Source: Cervus elaphus (lineage: Eukaryota; Chordata; Mammalia; Artiodactyla; Cervidae). From it: 64,000 nucleotides of DNA. Shown here piece after piece: positions 10,456 to 23,308 of this stretch. The position numbers and the translations under genes were made by a program. The first letter of the stretch is position 1. The number at the start of each line of letters is the position of its first letter. Location of the stretch: assembly GCF_910594005.1 (NCBI RefSeq), contig NC_057825.1, forward strand, positions 51,987,037 through 52,051,036. Reading direction: 5' to 3'. The notes beneath the pieces are model-generated. The model was not told where the DNA came from and made no database searches. It saw only the letters and a list, made by a program, of their open reading frames with translations.

Positions 10456-12328
10456 CGGCCTGCCTTTATTATATTGTCTAGAAAACTTCCCACCTAGCTC
10501 TGTAGTTTTATCTGTATCCATATAGGTTACAGACATTGAGATTTAGCCCTTGCTTTAGGAGACCCTGATGTGATAAGTTTAGTACTTTCTTTTGAATTGT
10601 TTTGTACCATAACTATTATTTAGTTCCTGAGGTCTTTCTACTGTCATGTAGGTTAGTATATAATGCACATTGGTATTTGATTCAGGAAAAAATTATGTAC
10701 AAATGCTTGACTCTTGTTTACATATAAATATTTTTGTCGCATTTGCCTGAGTTTTCTGTGATGGTCTAGTTGATTCCACCTGAATAAATGGTACAAAATG
10801 TGACTTTACTAACTACAGTAAAGTTTGTAACACTTGCCATATGTTGAAAGCCAAAATCAGCTGGATTTCCAAACATAAACTCAGCTTAATTTTACTTCCT
10901 TTCATCATATAAATTGTAATACAGTAGTGATATTGATCAAAACAATTCAGTTAACATTTATCAAAATCTTTGCCTGTAATAAATGTGTAACAAGTGTGTT
11001 GGGTAGTTTATCATCTCATTTATTTAACCAATATAACTTGAGAATTTTTTTTTCTGCCATTTTGAAGATAAGCAAGGTAAGGTTTATAAGACCATACAAC
11101 TAATATATATTCAAAATGACTTATTAGCTCTATTAATTATAGAGCAATGTTCCTACATTTTCAGAGAACATATTTAAAACTTGAGTAGTTCAGTCTTTCC
11201 ACTTTTCTATTAAACCAATTTTTGTTCTATTGAGAGACTTTTTCTACCAGTTAAATCCTGTTTATGTATGACTCAGTAAGAATAATAATGATTTATATTG
11301 ATTACAAGCTATCTGTGAGGGAAATATAATGAGAGAGAGAGAGGAGAAAGAGAGCAAGAAAGAGAGAAGGAAGAAGAGCAAACTTTTAAGTTATTTATGC
11401 ATGTAGTCTTAGTAACAGACTTGAGAATGTGATTTATATTTTTGGTCTGTATCACTCATTACTTTTCAGGATAATCATTTTCATAAATTTACTTTCCAGT
11501 ACAGTGGAACTTGTTTTATTTACCTTGAAATGATCTCCTTCAAGTTTTTAAGGTGAAAATTCTTCTAGCCTGAATGCTCTGGCATGTGAGGAAACACTTC
11601 CAGCTCCCACGACTCTGGTTCTTTTTATGATTTTCATAGACTTGAATTACAGCATTTTTAGTTTTCCTATTTCTATAGTGAAGAAAATCATTGTTATATA
11701 TCTACTATATTTACCGAACTTAAAATTATTTTGGTCTCTGGGTATGTTTTTACTGAAGCAATAAGGCCAGTTTGTACAGGTTTGGGATGTGATCAGGGCC
11801 TCTAATGCACACCTTAAAGCAGAAGATTGTGCTTGTAGTTAGCACCTGAACAGCGATGATCATGTAATGCTTCCTGAGAAAGAATGCCTTTTGGATAATC
11901 CTTTGGCAGTGGCTTGAAAACTGCACATCCGTATCTGAGAATTTTAACTCCTGTGTCTTTCACCTTTGCTCTTACACTATTACACTAAATATCTCAAAGA
12001 TAATCTCTCATATTTGCCTTCTATTAAAATTCTGATTTTTCTTAAAATAAATATCTTTCGCTCATCCATTGAATATGTTGTATGGATTTTGTATCACCGA
12101 CTTCAATGACATCTATAACAGAAAATGACTTAAGATGAGTTTTCTCAACACATTGATAGGAAATAACATGCCTTGGCCAAATAAATGGAAAGAGGTTGGA
12201 TTAGCCAAAGTGTATTAAAATGTCCATGGACAGAGTGAGAGAAGGTAATGAAATTAGGCAAGAATTAATAGAAGGACACTTTAAATAGAAAGAATATGAG
12301 GAGTAAAAGCATATATCTTAGATCTTTA
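10456..12328. other. Long repeat-poor AT-rich interval
   Basis: About 1.9 kb with no gene and no clear repeat apart from the purine tract at 11329-11382. A stretch near 11000-11110 might be a very decayed MIR, but I would not defend it. All short frames are without features. Confidence 0.5.
11329..11382 (+). repeat. GA-rich purine tract
   Basis: A run of gagagagaggagaaagagagc-type sequence, almost pure purine. Confidence 0.8.
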
Positions 12329-12541
12329 CAAGCTTGTGTGTGTTAGTCTTTCAATCATATCCGACTCTGTGACCCCATGGACTCTAGCACACCAGGCTCC
12401 TCTATCCATGGAATTCTCCATACAAGAATATTGGAGTGGATAGCCATTTCCTTCTCCAGGGAATCTTCCTGACCCAGGATTGAACCTGAATCTCCCACAT
12501 CCTTTACCCTCTGCGTCACCAGGGAAGCCCTTCCAAGCTTG
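12329..12541 (-). mobile_element. Bov-tA SINE with 8-bp TSD
   Basis: Body 12337-12533, antisense. CAAGCTTG flanks it at 12329-12336 and 12534-12541. The 5' part has lost a few bases around the cccacatcctttaccc stretch. Confidence 0.9.
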
Positions 12542-12714
12542 ATGGGTATGTAAAAAATATGGAAATAAAGATAACTCTGAGAAAAGAAGGTATAGATTAT
12601 AAGTATTATAGAAGATTGAAAGTATAATTAAAGCTATGATATTTTTAATCTGTGTTTTGTACCTGATATTAAATTAAACCCATTGTATTTTGATTTTATT
12701 TAATTTAGCAACAA

Positions 12715-12860
12715 CCTGATAAATATATGTTATTATTTCCATTATTATTGAGGAATCTGACAGGAGAAGAGGTGAAGGAATTTACTAAAAATCACACAGC
12801 TAATAAATGGCAAATTTGGGACTTGAATTCAGTTATATTTGTTTTTTATTCTAAGATATC
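12715..12860 (-). mobile_element. MIR SINE
   Basis: Antisense MIR with the well-kept core: ttattatttccattatta, gaggaatctgacaggag, and the tcacacagctaataaatggc block followed by gggacttgaattcag. Confidence 0.82.
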
Positions 12861-13257
12861 TTGCTTTTAAACTCTGGCTGAAAAAACAATGAGGGGTAGA
12901 GGAGGGAGATTTACTTCTAGCCTGGTAGAGTTTTTTGACTGGATATGAGAATTAAACTGACAAAAGAAAAATTAACAGGGGAAAAGCAGACAAATTTATA
13001 TGTTTTATGTGATATAGGGATCCTCATAAGGAAAAGAAGACTGAAAGAATGAACAAAATCTAAACATTTTTATATATGTTTAACAAAGGGAAGTTAATGT
13101 GAAAAAATAACAACTATGTGAGGAAGATAAAGGAATAAAAGAATGATTTGACTAATAACTATACATTATTCTATTGTCTATGACTCCTACTGAAGAATGT
13201 TTCTTTTTTCTGGTATAAGGAAGGCGTCTTTGATAGGGGAAATTTTTACTTCCTATC
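12861..13257. other. Diverged sequence, possibly an old LINE 3' region
   Basis: The stretch around 12955-13045 (attaacaggggaaaagcaga and what follows) resembles an old mammalian L1-type 3' region, but it is too diverged to name. No coding content. Confidence 0.3.
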
Positions 13258-13795
13258 TTGAGGAAGAAAAGCTATGACAAACTTAGACTGTGTACTAAAA
13301 TGCAGAGAAATCACTTCGCTGACAAAGATCTGTATAATCAAAGCTGTGATTTTTCCAGTATTCATGTTTGTATGTGAGAGTTGGACCATAAAGAAGGCTG
13401 AGCACTGAAGAATTAATGCTTTCGAACTGTGGTGCTAGAGAAGACTCTTGAGATTCCCTTGGACTGCATGGAGATCAAGCCGGTCAATGCTAAAGGAAAT
13501 CATCCGTGAATATTCATTGGAAGGACTGATCCTGAAGCTGAGGCTCCAATATTTTGGCTACCTGATGTGAAGAGCTGATTCACTGGGAAAGACCCTGATG
13601 CTGGGAAAGTTTGAGGGCAAAAGAGAAGGGGACGACAGATGATGAGATGGCTGGATGGGATCACTGAGTTATTGGACATGAATTTGAGCAAATCTTGGGA
13701 AATAGTGAAGGACAGGGAAGCCTGGCATGCTGCACTCCATGGAGTCACAAAGAGTCAGACATAACTGAGCGACTGAACAGCAACGGCAACCTTCT
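13258..13795 (+). mobile_element. BovB 3' end, 5'-truncated, older copy
   Basis: Plus-strand BovB 3' part, from the gctatgacaaacttagactg block through the gagagttggaccataaagaa block to cataactgagcgactgaacagcaac. It is followed by a 15-base A run (13799-13813). Many substitutions relative to the other copies. Confidence 0.88.
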
Positions 13796-13813
13796 GGGGA
13801 AAAAAAAAAAAAA

Positions 13814-15090
13814 GATTCAAAGGTGCTTCCTATATCTGATGTTTTTCAAGTGCTTTTAGCTCAGTATGAACCTTGTGAAGTGGTATATTTTGGGAAAGTG
13901 TATTATGCTAGTCTTCAGAGGCCAGTGCAGGGGAAGATACTTCAAACATGAACTATATACAGTTATGAACAGTATAACTAACAGTCATCAGATACCTGTG
14001 ACTGACCATTATGACTGAGGAATTTATTTTAAATAAGGCCCACTTAAAATGTTCCAGGATTAATCAACATTCTACTATTCAACTATGGAATTTATCAACT
14101 TAGCCCAAAGTTTGATAAAAACATGCAGTTGGTAGATTACTCTCTAAAAACCTATGAATATTTGTTCCCACAAATATTATGCTCATTAAGATAGATTTTT
14201 GTCATTCCCAAGCCTATTCATCCCAGGTATGTCAGATATTATGTTTACATAATTTAATTAAATATTGCATCAATCCAATTATGATTGTCAAAAATTCCAT
14301 AAAAATTAGTTGAATGCTTTCAAATACAAACCAGATAAGTCACTAAAAAGTTTCTTATTGAGTGCACAAAGCTGAAAAAGAATGGAGTTGTACAAAAACA
14401 TAACAGAAGCATTTTGCACTAAGACAACTCTGCAAATAGATTAACATCTCTCTCCATTTTAAAGAACTTGACTCTGAAAGTCTCTAGAATTCATTTTTGG
14501 ATGTGATTTACACAAGAAAGATAATGGAGATTTCAAACTAGAGGGCAGTTACTCAAATCCAAAACCTTGATCCTATATCTAGAAAACACACCAGTTACTG
14601 TTTTGTTTTGTTTCTTTACACATGCATGTGTCTTTGGAAAAGAGTATATTTATCTTTTTTTCATAAGAGTGCTACCAAAAATGTTTCTCTTATTTTAAAG
14701 ATACAGCACTGAAAAGCAAATAATTATTGTTTTAATTCATTACATGTTTTATAAACAAGAGTGAAAAAGATCAATAATAGAATGGATTTATTTTTGAAAT
14801 ACAAAAAATACTAATTTCAAAAACCTGCTTTGTCCTTTCACAATTTGAAGTGGAGTTTTTGCTGGTTTTCTTGTTGATGATGATATGAAGTCTATGATGT
14901 TCATTTGTCAAACTGTTTCCTTAGTTTTTCAATTGCTATTTCATTATCTGGGCCCGTCTCAGAACTGTTTCTGCAGTTTCCTTTCAGTTGAATATCACTT
15001 CACAGCATAGTCTTGATATTTCATTTCTCCAACTTCACAGTGGGAACTGCATCTTTTTCTTCCTGGAATATACTTCAAATTACAAGTTCT
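13814..15090. other. Unique AT-rich interval
   Basis: No identifiable gene or repeat until about 14830. From there the minus strand looks retrocopy-like (see 15229-15730), which might continue the candidate pseudogene across the BovB insertion. Confidence 0.4.
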
Positions 15091-15228
15091 TTTCAGTTCT
15101 GTCACTCAGTCGTGTCCGACTCTTTGCAACCCCATGGACTGCAGCATGCTAGGCTTCCCTGTCCACCTACTCCAGGATCCTGCTCAAAATCATATCCATT
15201 TAGTCAGTGATGCCATCCAACCATCTTA
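15091..15228 (-). mobile_element. BovB 3' terminus, about 140 bp
   Basis: Antisense: the cagtcgtgtccgactctttgc block, the ccatggactgcagcatgc block, and the tcagtgatgccatccaacca block where it stops. Confidence 0.85.
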
Positions 15229-15730
15229 TACATCAGCTCCCAAATCTCATTTCTTTTTCACACTTTTTTTTTTTTTTTCTTCACTTTGCAAGGGTTTGTT
15301 CCTTTGGACACCCATCTCTAACCAAGACACATCTGTTCTGACTTCTTCTCTAGTTTTTCTTCTTTTTCAAGCCATTGGGCTTGGGTTTTCATTACCTGCA
15401 GCCTTAAACCCTATCTCCTGCACCTTTGTTTTTTAGGCTATTTCAATATTCTTTGTGAGTTTCTAATTTTGTTCTTTCTTTTCTATTCTTCAGCCATTCT
15501 CTTTTCTTCCCTTCTTATTCATTATATTTAAATTTTTTAAACATTTCTGTAGCTCTACTTGGTCTTTCATGGTTTCATTTGCATTGGAAGATCCAGACTT
15601 GACAGAGATTTCTCCATGCATGTTTTCCACTTCCTTGACTGACTGTTTATCTTGCCCCTGACTGAGTGGTTCCTTGACTGCATAGTAAGGAAATCTCTGC
15701 AAGTTCATTCACATACATGAAGGTGCAAAG
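15229..15730 (-). pseudogene. Candidate processed pseudogene, parent unknown
   Basis: Read on the minus strand this holds lysine/glutamate-rich, coiled-coil-like peptides in several frames: a 72-codon frame at 15708-15490 (KQSVKEVENMHGEI, KDQVELQKCLKNLN) and, after frameshifts, QWLEKEEKLEKKSEQ near 15380-15340. The sequence ends in an A-rich run on that strand (the T15 tract at about 15265-15280), as a retrocopy tail would. More lysine-rich sequence at about 15080-14840 may belong to the same copy, with the BovB at 15091-15228 inserted later. I do not recognise the parent gene. Confidence 0.4.
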
Positions 15731-15896
15731 AGATCTATTCCTGGGAGTTCCAGAAAAATATATTCCACACTTATTCCAGAATAGATTCCCTATAAACTAG
15801 TAAACAAATATCCATTGGGATATTGTCAAGCCACTAATTTGTCCTAAAATTCTCTCACTTTATGATGGATTATTAGGTCCTTTATTTGTTCCTTAT

Positions 15897-16425
15897 TTAT
15901 TTATTTATTTATTTATTTTTTAGTTTAGCATCTTTTAAAAATATCTTTATTGGAGTAGAGTTAATTTACAATGTTGTGTGTTTCAGGTGTACAACAAAGT
16001 GAATCAATTTTGCATATACATATATCCACTCTTTTTTAGATTCTTTTCCCATATAGGCCTTTACAGAGTACTAAGTAGAATTATTTGTGCTATACAGTAG
16101 GATCCTTACTATTAATAATTATCTATTTTATATAGGTGTTGTGATGTGCTCAGTCACTCAGTCATGTCCTACTCTGCAACTCAATGGACTGTAGACTGCC
16201 AGGGTCCTCTGTCCATGGATTCTCCAGGCAAGAATACTGGAGTGTGTTGTCATACTCTCCCCCAGGAGATTTTCCTGACCCAGGGATAAAGCCTTCATTT
16301 CCTACTTTTCCTGCATTGGCAGGCAGATTCATTACCACTAGTGCCACCTGGGAAGCCAATTTTATACAGAGTAGTGGGTATGAGTCATGTTTTATTAATT
16401 ATATCTCTTAATCCATGCCTATTGC
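15897..16425 (-). mobile_element. L1 3' UTR fragment split by a SINE
   Basis: A (TATT)n tail run at about 15897-15920 leads into an antisense L1 3' UTR (ttacaatgttgtgtgtttc, caggtgtacaacaaagtg, ctatacagtaggatcctt). It continues after the SINE at 16359 to about 16425. Confidence 0.85.
16125..16366 (-). mobile_element. Bov-tA SINE nested in L1, 8-bp TSD
   Basis: Body 16133-16358, antisense, full length. ATTTTATA occurs at 16125-16132 and 16359-16366, and the host L1 reads through when the SINE is removed. Confidence 0.9.
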
Positions 16426-17119
16426 TGAGTAGTGCTCTTGTGGGTTTTACTTTCATAAGCTTTGCTTTCACATTGCAGTTCCTCACTTGAGCATTTCATG
16501 GGGTTTTTGACATCCTTGCTTTTTCACCCCAAAGTCTTAGAGGAAGTGTTTCTTTCCAAGGTCGGGGGAAGCTCCACTACCACAGCTACCTCTGATTTCC
16601 TAAAGGGTAGCTAGGCTACTCTTACCAGACACTCCCTTCCCCATGCGAGAGTCTTTACCACAGTCAGTGTAAGGAAGGCACTCATGATTTCTGCAAATAA
16701 CCATATGCTTTTTCATTTGTTCTTCCTTCACTAATTTTCCACAGACACTGCATGTAAAAAATAGCATTTTAATATAAATAATTAAATATCCTACATTAAC
16801 AAACTTTGATATTGAAGTGTCTAAGTCTTGTTTCTTAGCTAGTACCTGCCAATAGTTTTAACAGGCTTCAGGGATTGCATGAAGTTGCTGCTACCTGCAT
16901 CAAGCAGCCACCACCTCCCTCTTGAGCTTCTCAGCACAGCTACATGCCTTGGGGTTGAAGTTAATATTTAAGATAAATTTGCATCAATATTTAATGATTC
17001 TGAATTTTAACTAAAAACTATCAACTGAACAACTCTAAATTGAACCATGCCAGATACAAAAACTTCAATAATAATACAGTTCTGAGTTGACTTAAAATTA
17101 TATATTAATTATCTCTATG
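16426..17119. other. Unique interval, nothing recognised
   Basis: Mixed composition with no repeat or coding signal that I can defend. Confidence 0.5.
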
Positions 17120-18137
17120 ATACCAGACCACCTGATCTGCTTCTTGAGAACCCTGTATGCAGGTCAGGAAGCAACAGTTAGAACTGAACATGGAACAACA
17201 GACTGGTTCCAAATAGGAGAAGGAGTCCGTCAAGGCTGTATATTATCACCCTGCTTATTTAACTTATATGCAGAGTAGTACATCCTGAGTAACACTGGGC
17301 TGGAAGAAGCACAAGCTGGAATCAAGATTGCCGGGAGAAATATCAATAACCCCCATGCAAATGACACCACCCTTATGGCAGAAAGTGAAGAGGAACTAAA
17401 AAACCTCTTGATGAAAGTGAAAGAGGAGAGTGAACAAGTTGGCTTAAAGCTCAACATTCAGAAAACTAAGATCATGGCATCTGGTCCCATCACCTCATGG
17501 GAAATAGTTGGGGAGACAGAGGAAACAGTGTCAGACTTTATTTTCTGGGCTCCAAAATCACTGCAGATGGTGACTGCAGCCATGAAATTAAGACACTTAC
17601 TCCTTGGAAGGAAAGTGATGACCAACCTAGATAGCATATTAAAAATCAGAGACATTACTTGGCCAACAAAGGTCCTTCTGGTCAAGGCTATGGTTTTTCC
17701 AGTGGTCGTGTATGGATGTGAGAGTTGGACTGTGAAGAAAGCTGAGTGCCAAAAAGTTGATGCTTTTGAACTGTGGTGTTAGAGAAAACTCTTGAGAGTC
17801 CCTTGGGCTGCAAGGAGATCCAACCAGTCCATCCTAAAGGAGATCAGTCCTGGGTGTTCATTGGAAGGACTGATGCTAAAGCTGAAACTCCAGTACTTTG
17901 GTCACCTCATGAAAAGAGTTGACTTATTGGAAAAGACCCTGATGCTGGAGGGATTGGGGGCAGGAGGAGAAGGGGACAACAGAGGATGAGATGGCTGGAT
18001 GGCATCACTGACTCGATGGGCATGAGTTTGAGTAAACTCCAGGAGTTGGTGATGGACAGGGAGGCCTGGAGTGCTGCAATTCATGGGGTCGCAAAGAGTC
18101 AGACACGACTGAGTGACTGAACTGAACTGAACTGATG
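17120..18137 (+). mobile_element. BovB 3' half (RT palm to 3' end)
   Basis: A 5'-truncated plus-strand BovB of about 1 kb, one of the better preserved copies. It starts in RT just after motif A and runs to the (gaact)n tail at 18121-18137. The catalytic YADD box is HAND in this copy (about 17354-17366). An in-frame stop follows YAE near 17275, and a frame of 135 codons (17375-17782) ends shortly before the final helix region. Not functional. Confidence 0.92.
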
Positions 18138-18167
18138 GTATAAATTTATGCTTTGTCATATATATGG

Positions 18168-18412
18168 GCTTCCCCAGTGGCTTAGCAGGTGTAGAATCCC
18201 CCTGCTTAACAGGAGACACAGGAAATGTGGGCTTGATCCCTGGGTCAGTGAAATCCCCTGGAAAAGGAAATGGCAACCATGGCAGTATTTTCTGAAGTGT
18301 ATTTTAGGCAAGTATGTTTTTGCCTGAAAAATCCCATGGACAGAGGAGCCTGGCAGGCTACAGTCCAGTGGGTCACAAAGATCTGGGATACAACTGAGCA
18401 AGTAAGCACAGT
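18168..18412 (+). mobile_element. Bov-tA/Bov-A2 SINE
   Basis: Sense orientation, from gggcttccccagtggcttag to acaactgagcaagtaagcac. An extra stretch of about 25 bp near 18290-18320 partly repeats the core (gcagtatttt, ggcaagtatg). Confidence 0.87.
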
Positions 18413-18500
18413 TTTAGTTGCTCTGGGGCATGTGGGATCTTAGTTCCCAGGCAAGGGATCAAACCCATGCCCCTTGCATTAGAAGGTGGATTCTTAATTT
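18413..18500 (-). mobile_element. CHR-type SINE fragment
   Basis: Antisense fragment: ttttagttgctctggggc, atgtgggatcttagttccc, ggcaagggatcaaaccca. It abuts the preceding SINE. Confidence 0.75.
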
Positions 18501-18611
18501 CATATACATAGAAAATAGTTGCAAATGTTGTTTATTCTCAACCTGTCATACATTCTGTGTTCATTCATGCATCAATAAATATTTTTGAGTGACAACTAAA
18601 GAAAAGTAATT

Positions 18612-18845
18612 GAGACCACATCTGAGACCACAGCCTCTGGATCCTATCTGCCTTAGGATGAATTTGATAGCTGTGTGTGGAGAAAGCTGATATAACTTCC
18701 CTGTGACTGTTTCCTCATCTCTAGGGAAATGAAATTGATTTAAATAACCTACAGGATTGTTTAGAATATCAAATGAGTTAAGTGATAAGAACAGAGTCTA
18801 GAAAATAATAAGGAATTCTATGAGCTAGCTTTTATTAATATTTCC
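18612..18845 (+). mobile_element. MIR SINE, nearly full length
   Basis: Sense MIR: agctgtgtgt, gtttcctcatctctagg, gggaaatgaaattg, aaatgagttaagtgataaga and a terminal ttttattaatatt. Good alignment over more than 200 bp. Confidence 0.82.
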
Positions 18846-20815
18846 ATGTGAAAAGTAATGCTGTGCCTTTTGAGGACAGGTAAGTCTATGGTTAAAGAAG
18901 CATCCATTATTGCCTGGACATTAAATAAACAAATATCCCAAGAAAACGGGGTACTGTTTAGAAAGCCAAAATTAGAAAATGTGGCCAGGAAAGGTCTTTC
19001 TGGGGAGATATTAATAGCATGGAGGATGCACCACATTTTAAGATGAAACCAGACCTATGTAAATCTCCAAACAGGGATACAGAGGAAGCAGAAAAGGAAT
19101 GAGCCCTGTGGTTGAAATGAACTTGCTTGTCAACTAATAGAAATCAGAATGGTGTAGCAGGAGTGGTGGGTGATAATAAAAGAGAAACAGACCTCTTTTG
19201 AGGTATTGGAAAGAGCCATAATCAACTGGGATAGTAAAACTATCGGAATCTTTTTCATGTGTACCTCAGATCTTTTGCAATGTGGGAGAATAAACAATAA
19301 AATGCATCCCGATTTGACTGCAGGCCAGCCCAGAGCTGAGTATTTCTTACTGTGGAGGGGATATTTGCTTCTTGGAAACTCTATAAGGAAATTCTTAGCA
19401 TAATAGATACTGTCAGCATTTGTGCATAGGGCTTGGCATTGTAGGGTCCACAGGTGATGAGAGGCTTCAATTCCTATATGCACTCCCACACTGAATCCTT
19501 AAACCTAGATATTTTGTACTTTTGAAAATGTGAGGGTCATCTCTTGGCAAACAAACGAACAAAAAATTTTATTTTCAAATTACAGTGAGGGTACAAACTT
19601 CAAAACATTCCTATTGTAACTCTTGACAAATACAAACATCATTATAACTAACACAGATAGTCAAAATATTAGCACAACTTTCTCTGTTCTTATCTCTTCT
19701 TAGGAAAAAAAAAATGTTTCTCCTCTATTCAAGGAAGGGGGGGCAGTAATGTATTTCAGAAATCCAAGCTATTGCTACCTCATAAGAGGTATATACTCTA
19801 TGGTTATGACCAACTTTTCAGAAAGCAATTGGAATCTCTGACAGAGTTAACATGCACATATGTTTGCATGTAACAGAGACTTCATTGAATAAGGGAATTC
19901 ATAAAAAATAAAGGGAAAACAATGACATAAGTGAGAAAGTTGAAGTGATCTTCATAGAAAGGAAATTTGATCCTTGGTTTTCAAAATAAAGTTCTGTTTT
20001 TCTAATTTTTTTTTAAGTCCTGAATGTGAAGTCAATTATTATATTGTTACCTGAATATCATACTTCAGGTAATCCAACAACTACATTTCCTATATTGCAG
20101 AAAAAGATGCCAAATAAGAAGCCATATACAGTCACTAGCTTAAATTATTATTTATGTGCTTAGATGCAACAAATATTTATAAGGCTGCTACCACAGGTAA
20201 AGCACTGTGAAGATAAAAGACTTGAATGCAGTATGGATTCTGTGCTCTGAGGCTGTATAACTTTATGATGAAGATCATAAAACCTGTACCTCATGAGCAT
20301 CTTACAACAGGGAGAGATGAGTATGGAAGCTCTACCTGTGTCAGATGAGTGAAGCCATTTGAACCTTATTTAGGTTTTGTGGCTATATTTAGACCCATAA
20401 AATGGTGAGCAGGAAAATGGAATTTCAAAACACAAATCTTTAAACTTAATGTAACCCACATATTCAGCATATAGTTCCACTTTCTAACATCACCCTGATA
20501 TTTTTTTGATACTTTCACTTTCCCCCCACAGAATTCTATGTAATGAAGCTGTCTCCTGTCCTAGAAAAAAGAGCAAATGTGAAACAAATGAATCTACTTT
20601 TCCTGAGAAATGAATCATAAAGAAATGAATAAAGACATCTAAATATTTAAAGTTCACTCAGTTCTTGCAGCTAAATCCTCATGATACTGTTCTTGCATCA
20701 CAACTACAGATACAAGCACATCTGAATTGCACTAATAACTACCAATGCCCAAGCCTGATTTCTAGTTTTTCCTTCAAATAATTGCCCTCTGCTTATGTAG
20801 CTAGAGCCAGACGAT
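18846..20815. other. Unique interval, about 2 kb
   Basis: No defensible gene. Opposite-strand frames at 18818-19489 are chance-like. The region 20160-20300 has a faint MIR/L2-like look (caacaaatatttataagg) but is too decayed to annotate. Confidence 0.45.
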
Positions 20816-21011
20816 CTTAGTCACTCAGTTGTGTCCAACTGTTTGTTGCACTGTAGCCCTCCAGGCTCCTCTGTCCATTGAAATCTCTAGGCAAGAATAC
20901 TGGAGTGGGTAGCCATTCCCTTCTCCAGGGGATATTTCTGACCCAGGAATCAAACCCGGGTCTGCTGTACTGCAGACAGATTCTTTACTTTCTGAGCCAC
21001 CAGGGAAGTCC
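20816..21011 (-). mobile_element. Bov-tA SINE
   Basis: Antisense copy from cactcagttgtgtccaactg to ctgagccaccagggaagtcc. A short deletion removes part of the usual gaccccatggactg stretch. Confidence 0.9.
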
Positions 21012-21091
21012 ATTCTAACTGATAAAGAACACCAAACTAGAGAACCAGATCTAGTCAATGGAGCATCAGAGAAATAGATTATTAGGAGTAT

Positions 21092-21466
21092 CAGTCAGTT
21101 CAGTTGCTCAGTCATGTCCAACTCTTTGCAACCCATGGACTGCAGCACGCCAGGCTTCCTTGCCCATCACCAACTCCCAGAGCTTGCTCAAACCCAAGTC
21201 CGTTAAGTCAGTGATACCATCCAACCATCTCATCCTCTGTCATCCCTTTCTCCTCCAGCCTTCAATCTTGCCCAGCATCAAGGTCTTATCCAGTGAGTCA
21301 CTTCTTTGTATCAGGTGGCCAAAACATTGGAGCTTCAGTCCTGCCAATGAATATTCAGTACTGATTTTCTTTACGATTGGCAGGTTTGATCTCCTTGCAG
21401 TCCAAGGGACTCTCAAGAGTCTTCTCCAACACCACAGTTCAAAAATATCAATTGTTTTGGTGCTCT
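21092..21466 (-). mobile_element. BovB 3' end
   Basis: Antisense, about 375 bp, from the cagtcagttcagttgctcag tail to the agttcaaaaatatcaattgt block, followed by a T run at 21467-21478. Confidence 0.9.
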
Positions 21467-21478
21467 TTTTTTTTTTAA

Positions 21479-22679
21479 TAGGAGAATAGAAAATTATATT
21501 CTAATCTGGCATAGGGCTTCACAGTTCATGGCACACATAAAAAGAAACAAGTAGTAAGTTATTCTGTGGCAAAAATTGCTCTTGACCACTACACAATTCT
21601 ACCACAGTTTATTGTGATGAGCAGGAATTTGGAGGCCACAAGGTCGGGTGGCCATGCATAGATGGGTGGGGTCATTCAAAGCAAGTGAATAGCTCAGCTC
21701 CAATCCTTGAATTCTCTCCTCAATCCATTGAAATTCAAGGAGTTTTATGTGTGACTATATTGAAATAATATCTACTTTCTTACAACTGACAATAAGTGGC
21801 CCAAAACCTAGCTTAAAATTGTTTCTCAAGTTGATAAACTGCATAGTCAGCTGTCTTCTCAGCTTTTTCTGGTCTTTTTATAAGGTGATATTGAACAAAT
21901 AAAGAGGAAAACATGCTCTCTGAAATGTTGAAATAGTTTTATCTAGGAGGGTCTGGAGGGTCCTTGATGTCTGAAAACCCCTCTTGCCATTCTTTTCTCT
22001 TATAAAAAAAAGTTGACTGTCTTTTCTCTGCTCATTTTCTGTTGAAGGTACCACAGTCCCCTCAGCTGAGTGCTGTAGTAGTTGGTACTTAAATATACCC
22101 CTCATTTCCCTATGATTTTTGCCACTATATCAAATAATTGAACTTGCATCCTAATTTGTCCTAGACTGTCAAATGTAGAATATATTCCACAGAGAAAAGT
22201 ATTTCTGAAAAGAATGAGAAAAATTCACTAAAATCTGGTTATATTATGTAACATGAATTTTAGAGTGTATTTTTTTAAGCAGGGAAGTGTGTACATTTTA
22301 GCTCAGTTTTAACTGAAACTGTGTGTCTACCAGAGTCCACGCTCACTCAAGCAGTTAAGCCTTTGTTATATAAACTGGAGATGCAAGCATTGTGATTCCC
22401 AAGGAAATGTTTTTAAAAATTCTTCAAACTTGGAATGCTGATAGCCTCATAGGGAATTTTCTATTACCAATTGACTGAGGTAGAAAAACACAATGAGCCT
22501 GGTCTAGAGATTGCATTGCATAATGTATTGGCATCAGCATCAGGTTGAAGAATGTCATCAGAGTCTCACTCAGAAGTGAAATTTACTTATAGGCAGTGGA
22601 GAAATAGAACGTGCACAAGGCTCCTTCTGCCCAGTATAAGGGACACTGTGAATTAACTCTGACATAGGGGCAATGCTGT
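21479..22679. other. Unique interval
   Basis: No repeat or gene recognised. Confidence 0.5.
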
Positions 22680-22739
22680 GGGCTTCCCAGGTGACCAGGT
22701 GGCAGGAGGGTTCTTCACTGCTCAGCCACCAGGGAAGCC
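22680..22739. repeat. Palindromic SINE-head remnant
   Basis: The SINE head gggcttcccagg (22680-22691) and its reverse complement form ccaccagggaagcc (22726-22739) face each other across about 35 bp. The result is a 60-bp imperfect inverted repeat made of two opposed Bov-tA 5' ends with no SINE bodies. Confidence 0.6.
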
Positions 22740-23308
22740 AGAGTCTATACATGGGCTACACATAATTCTTATCAAAGTCCCTCTCTATGGAAAAGTATAT
22801 CAGTAACTTGGTGGATGTTTTTTAAGACTCTTTCCCCAGAATCCTCAGGATAGCTGAATTAGATGAAGACAAAGCAGCTTTGGTGTGTTTAACATTGTGG
22901 TAACTGTGACTAACATTGAGTCTCATATATTTTAGTACCATACTCTCTGAGATGCAAAGAACTCTACGAGAGAAGATGATCACCTGATATTTTTCTTCCA
23001 TGATGGAAGAGTAAGAGTTTTTCTGAGTAGATTTACATTTCCTTTATCCTGATAACTTTTTGAGGCTCAGTGATAGTAAGCTGTAACTTGCAGTGCTCCA
23101 GTGAAAGTTAATAACCTAATGTATTGTGTAAATCACCTGTTACATTGCCTTATACATGGAGGAAATCAATGGTGAAATTTAGTTATTTTTTGTCTGATGT
23201 TTAACAATGAAAATTACATAAATTTTGAACAAATAAAAGGTGAAGGAAAGATTAAATGAATGACTGTGAACCTCAAAAAATATTTCTAGAATTTATGAAT
23301 CTATTCCT
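22740..23308. other. Unique interval
   Basis: No repeat or gene recognised. Confidence 0.5.

Noticed and set aside
18121..18140. (gaact)n minisatellite as an independent repeat
   Set aside because: It is the tandem tail of BovB, present at every intact BovB 3' end in the window.
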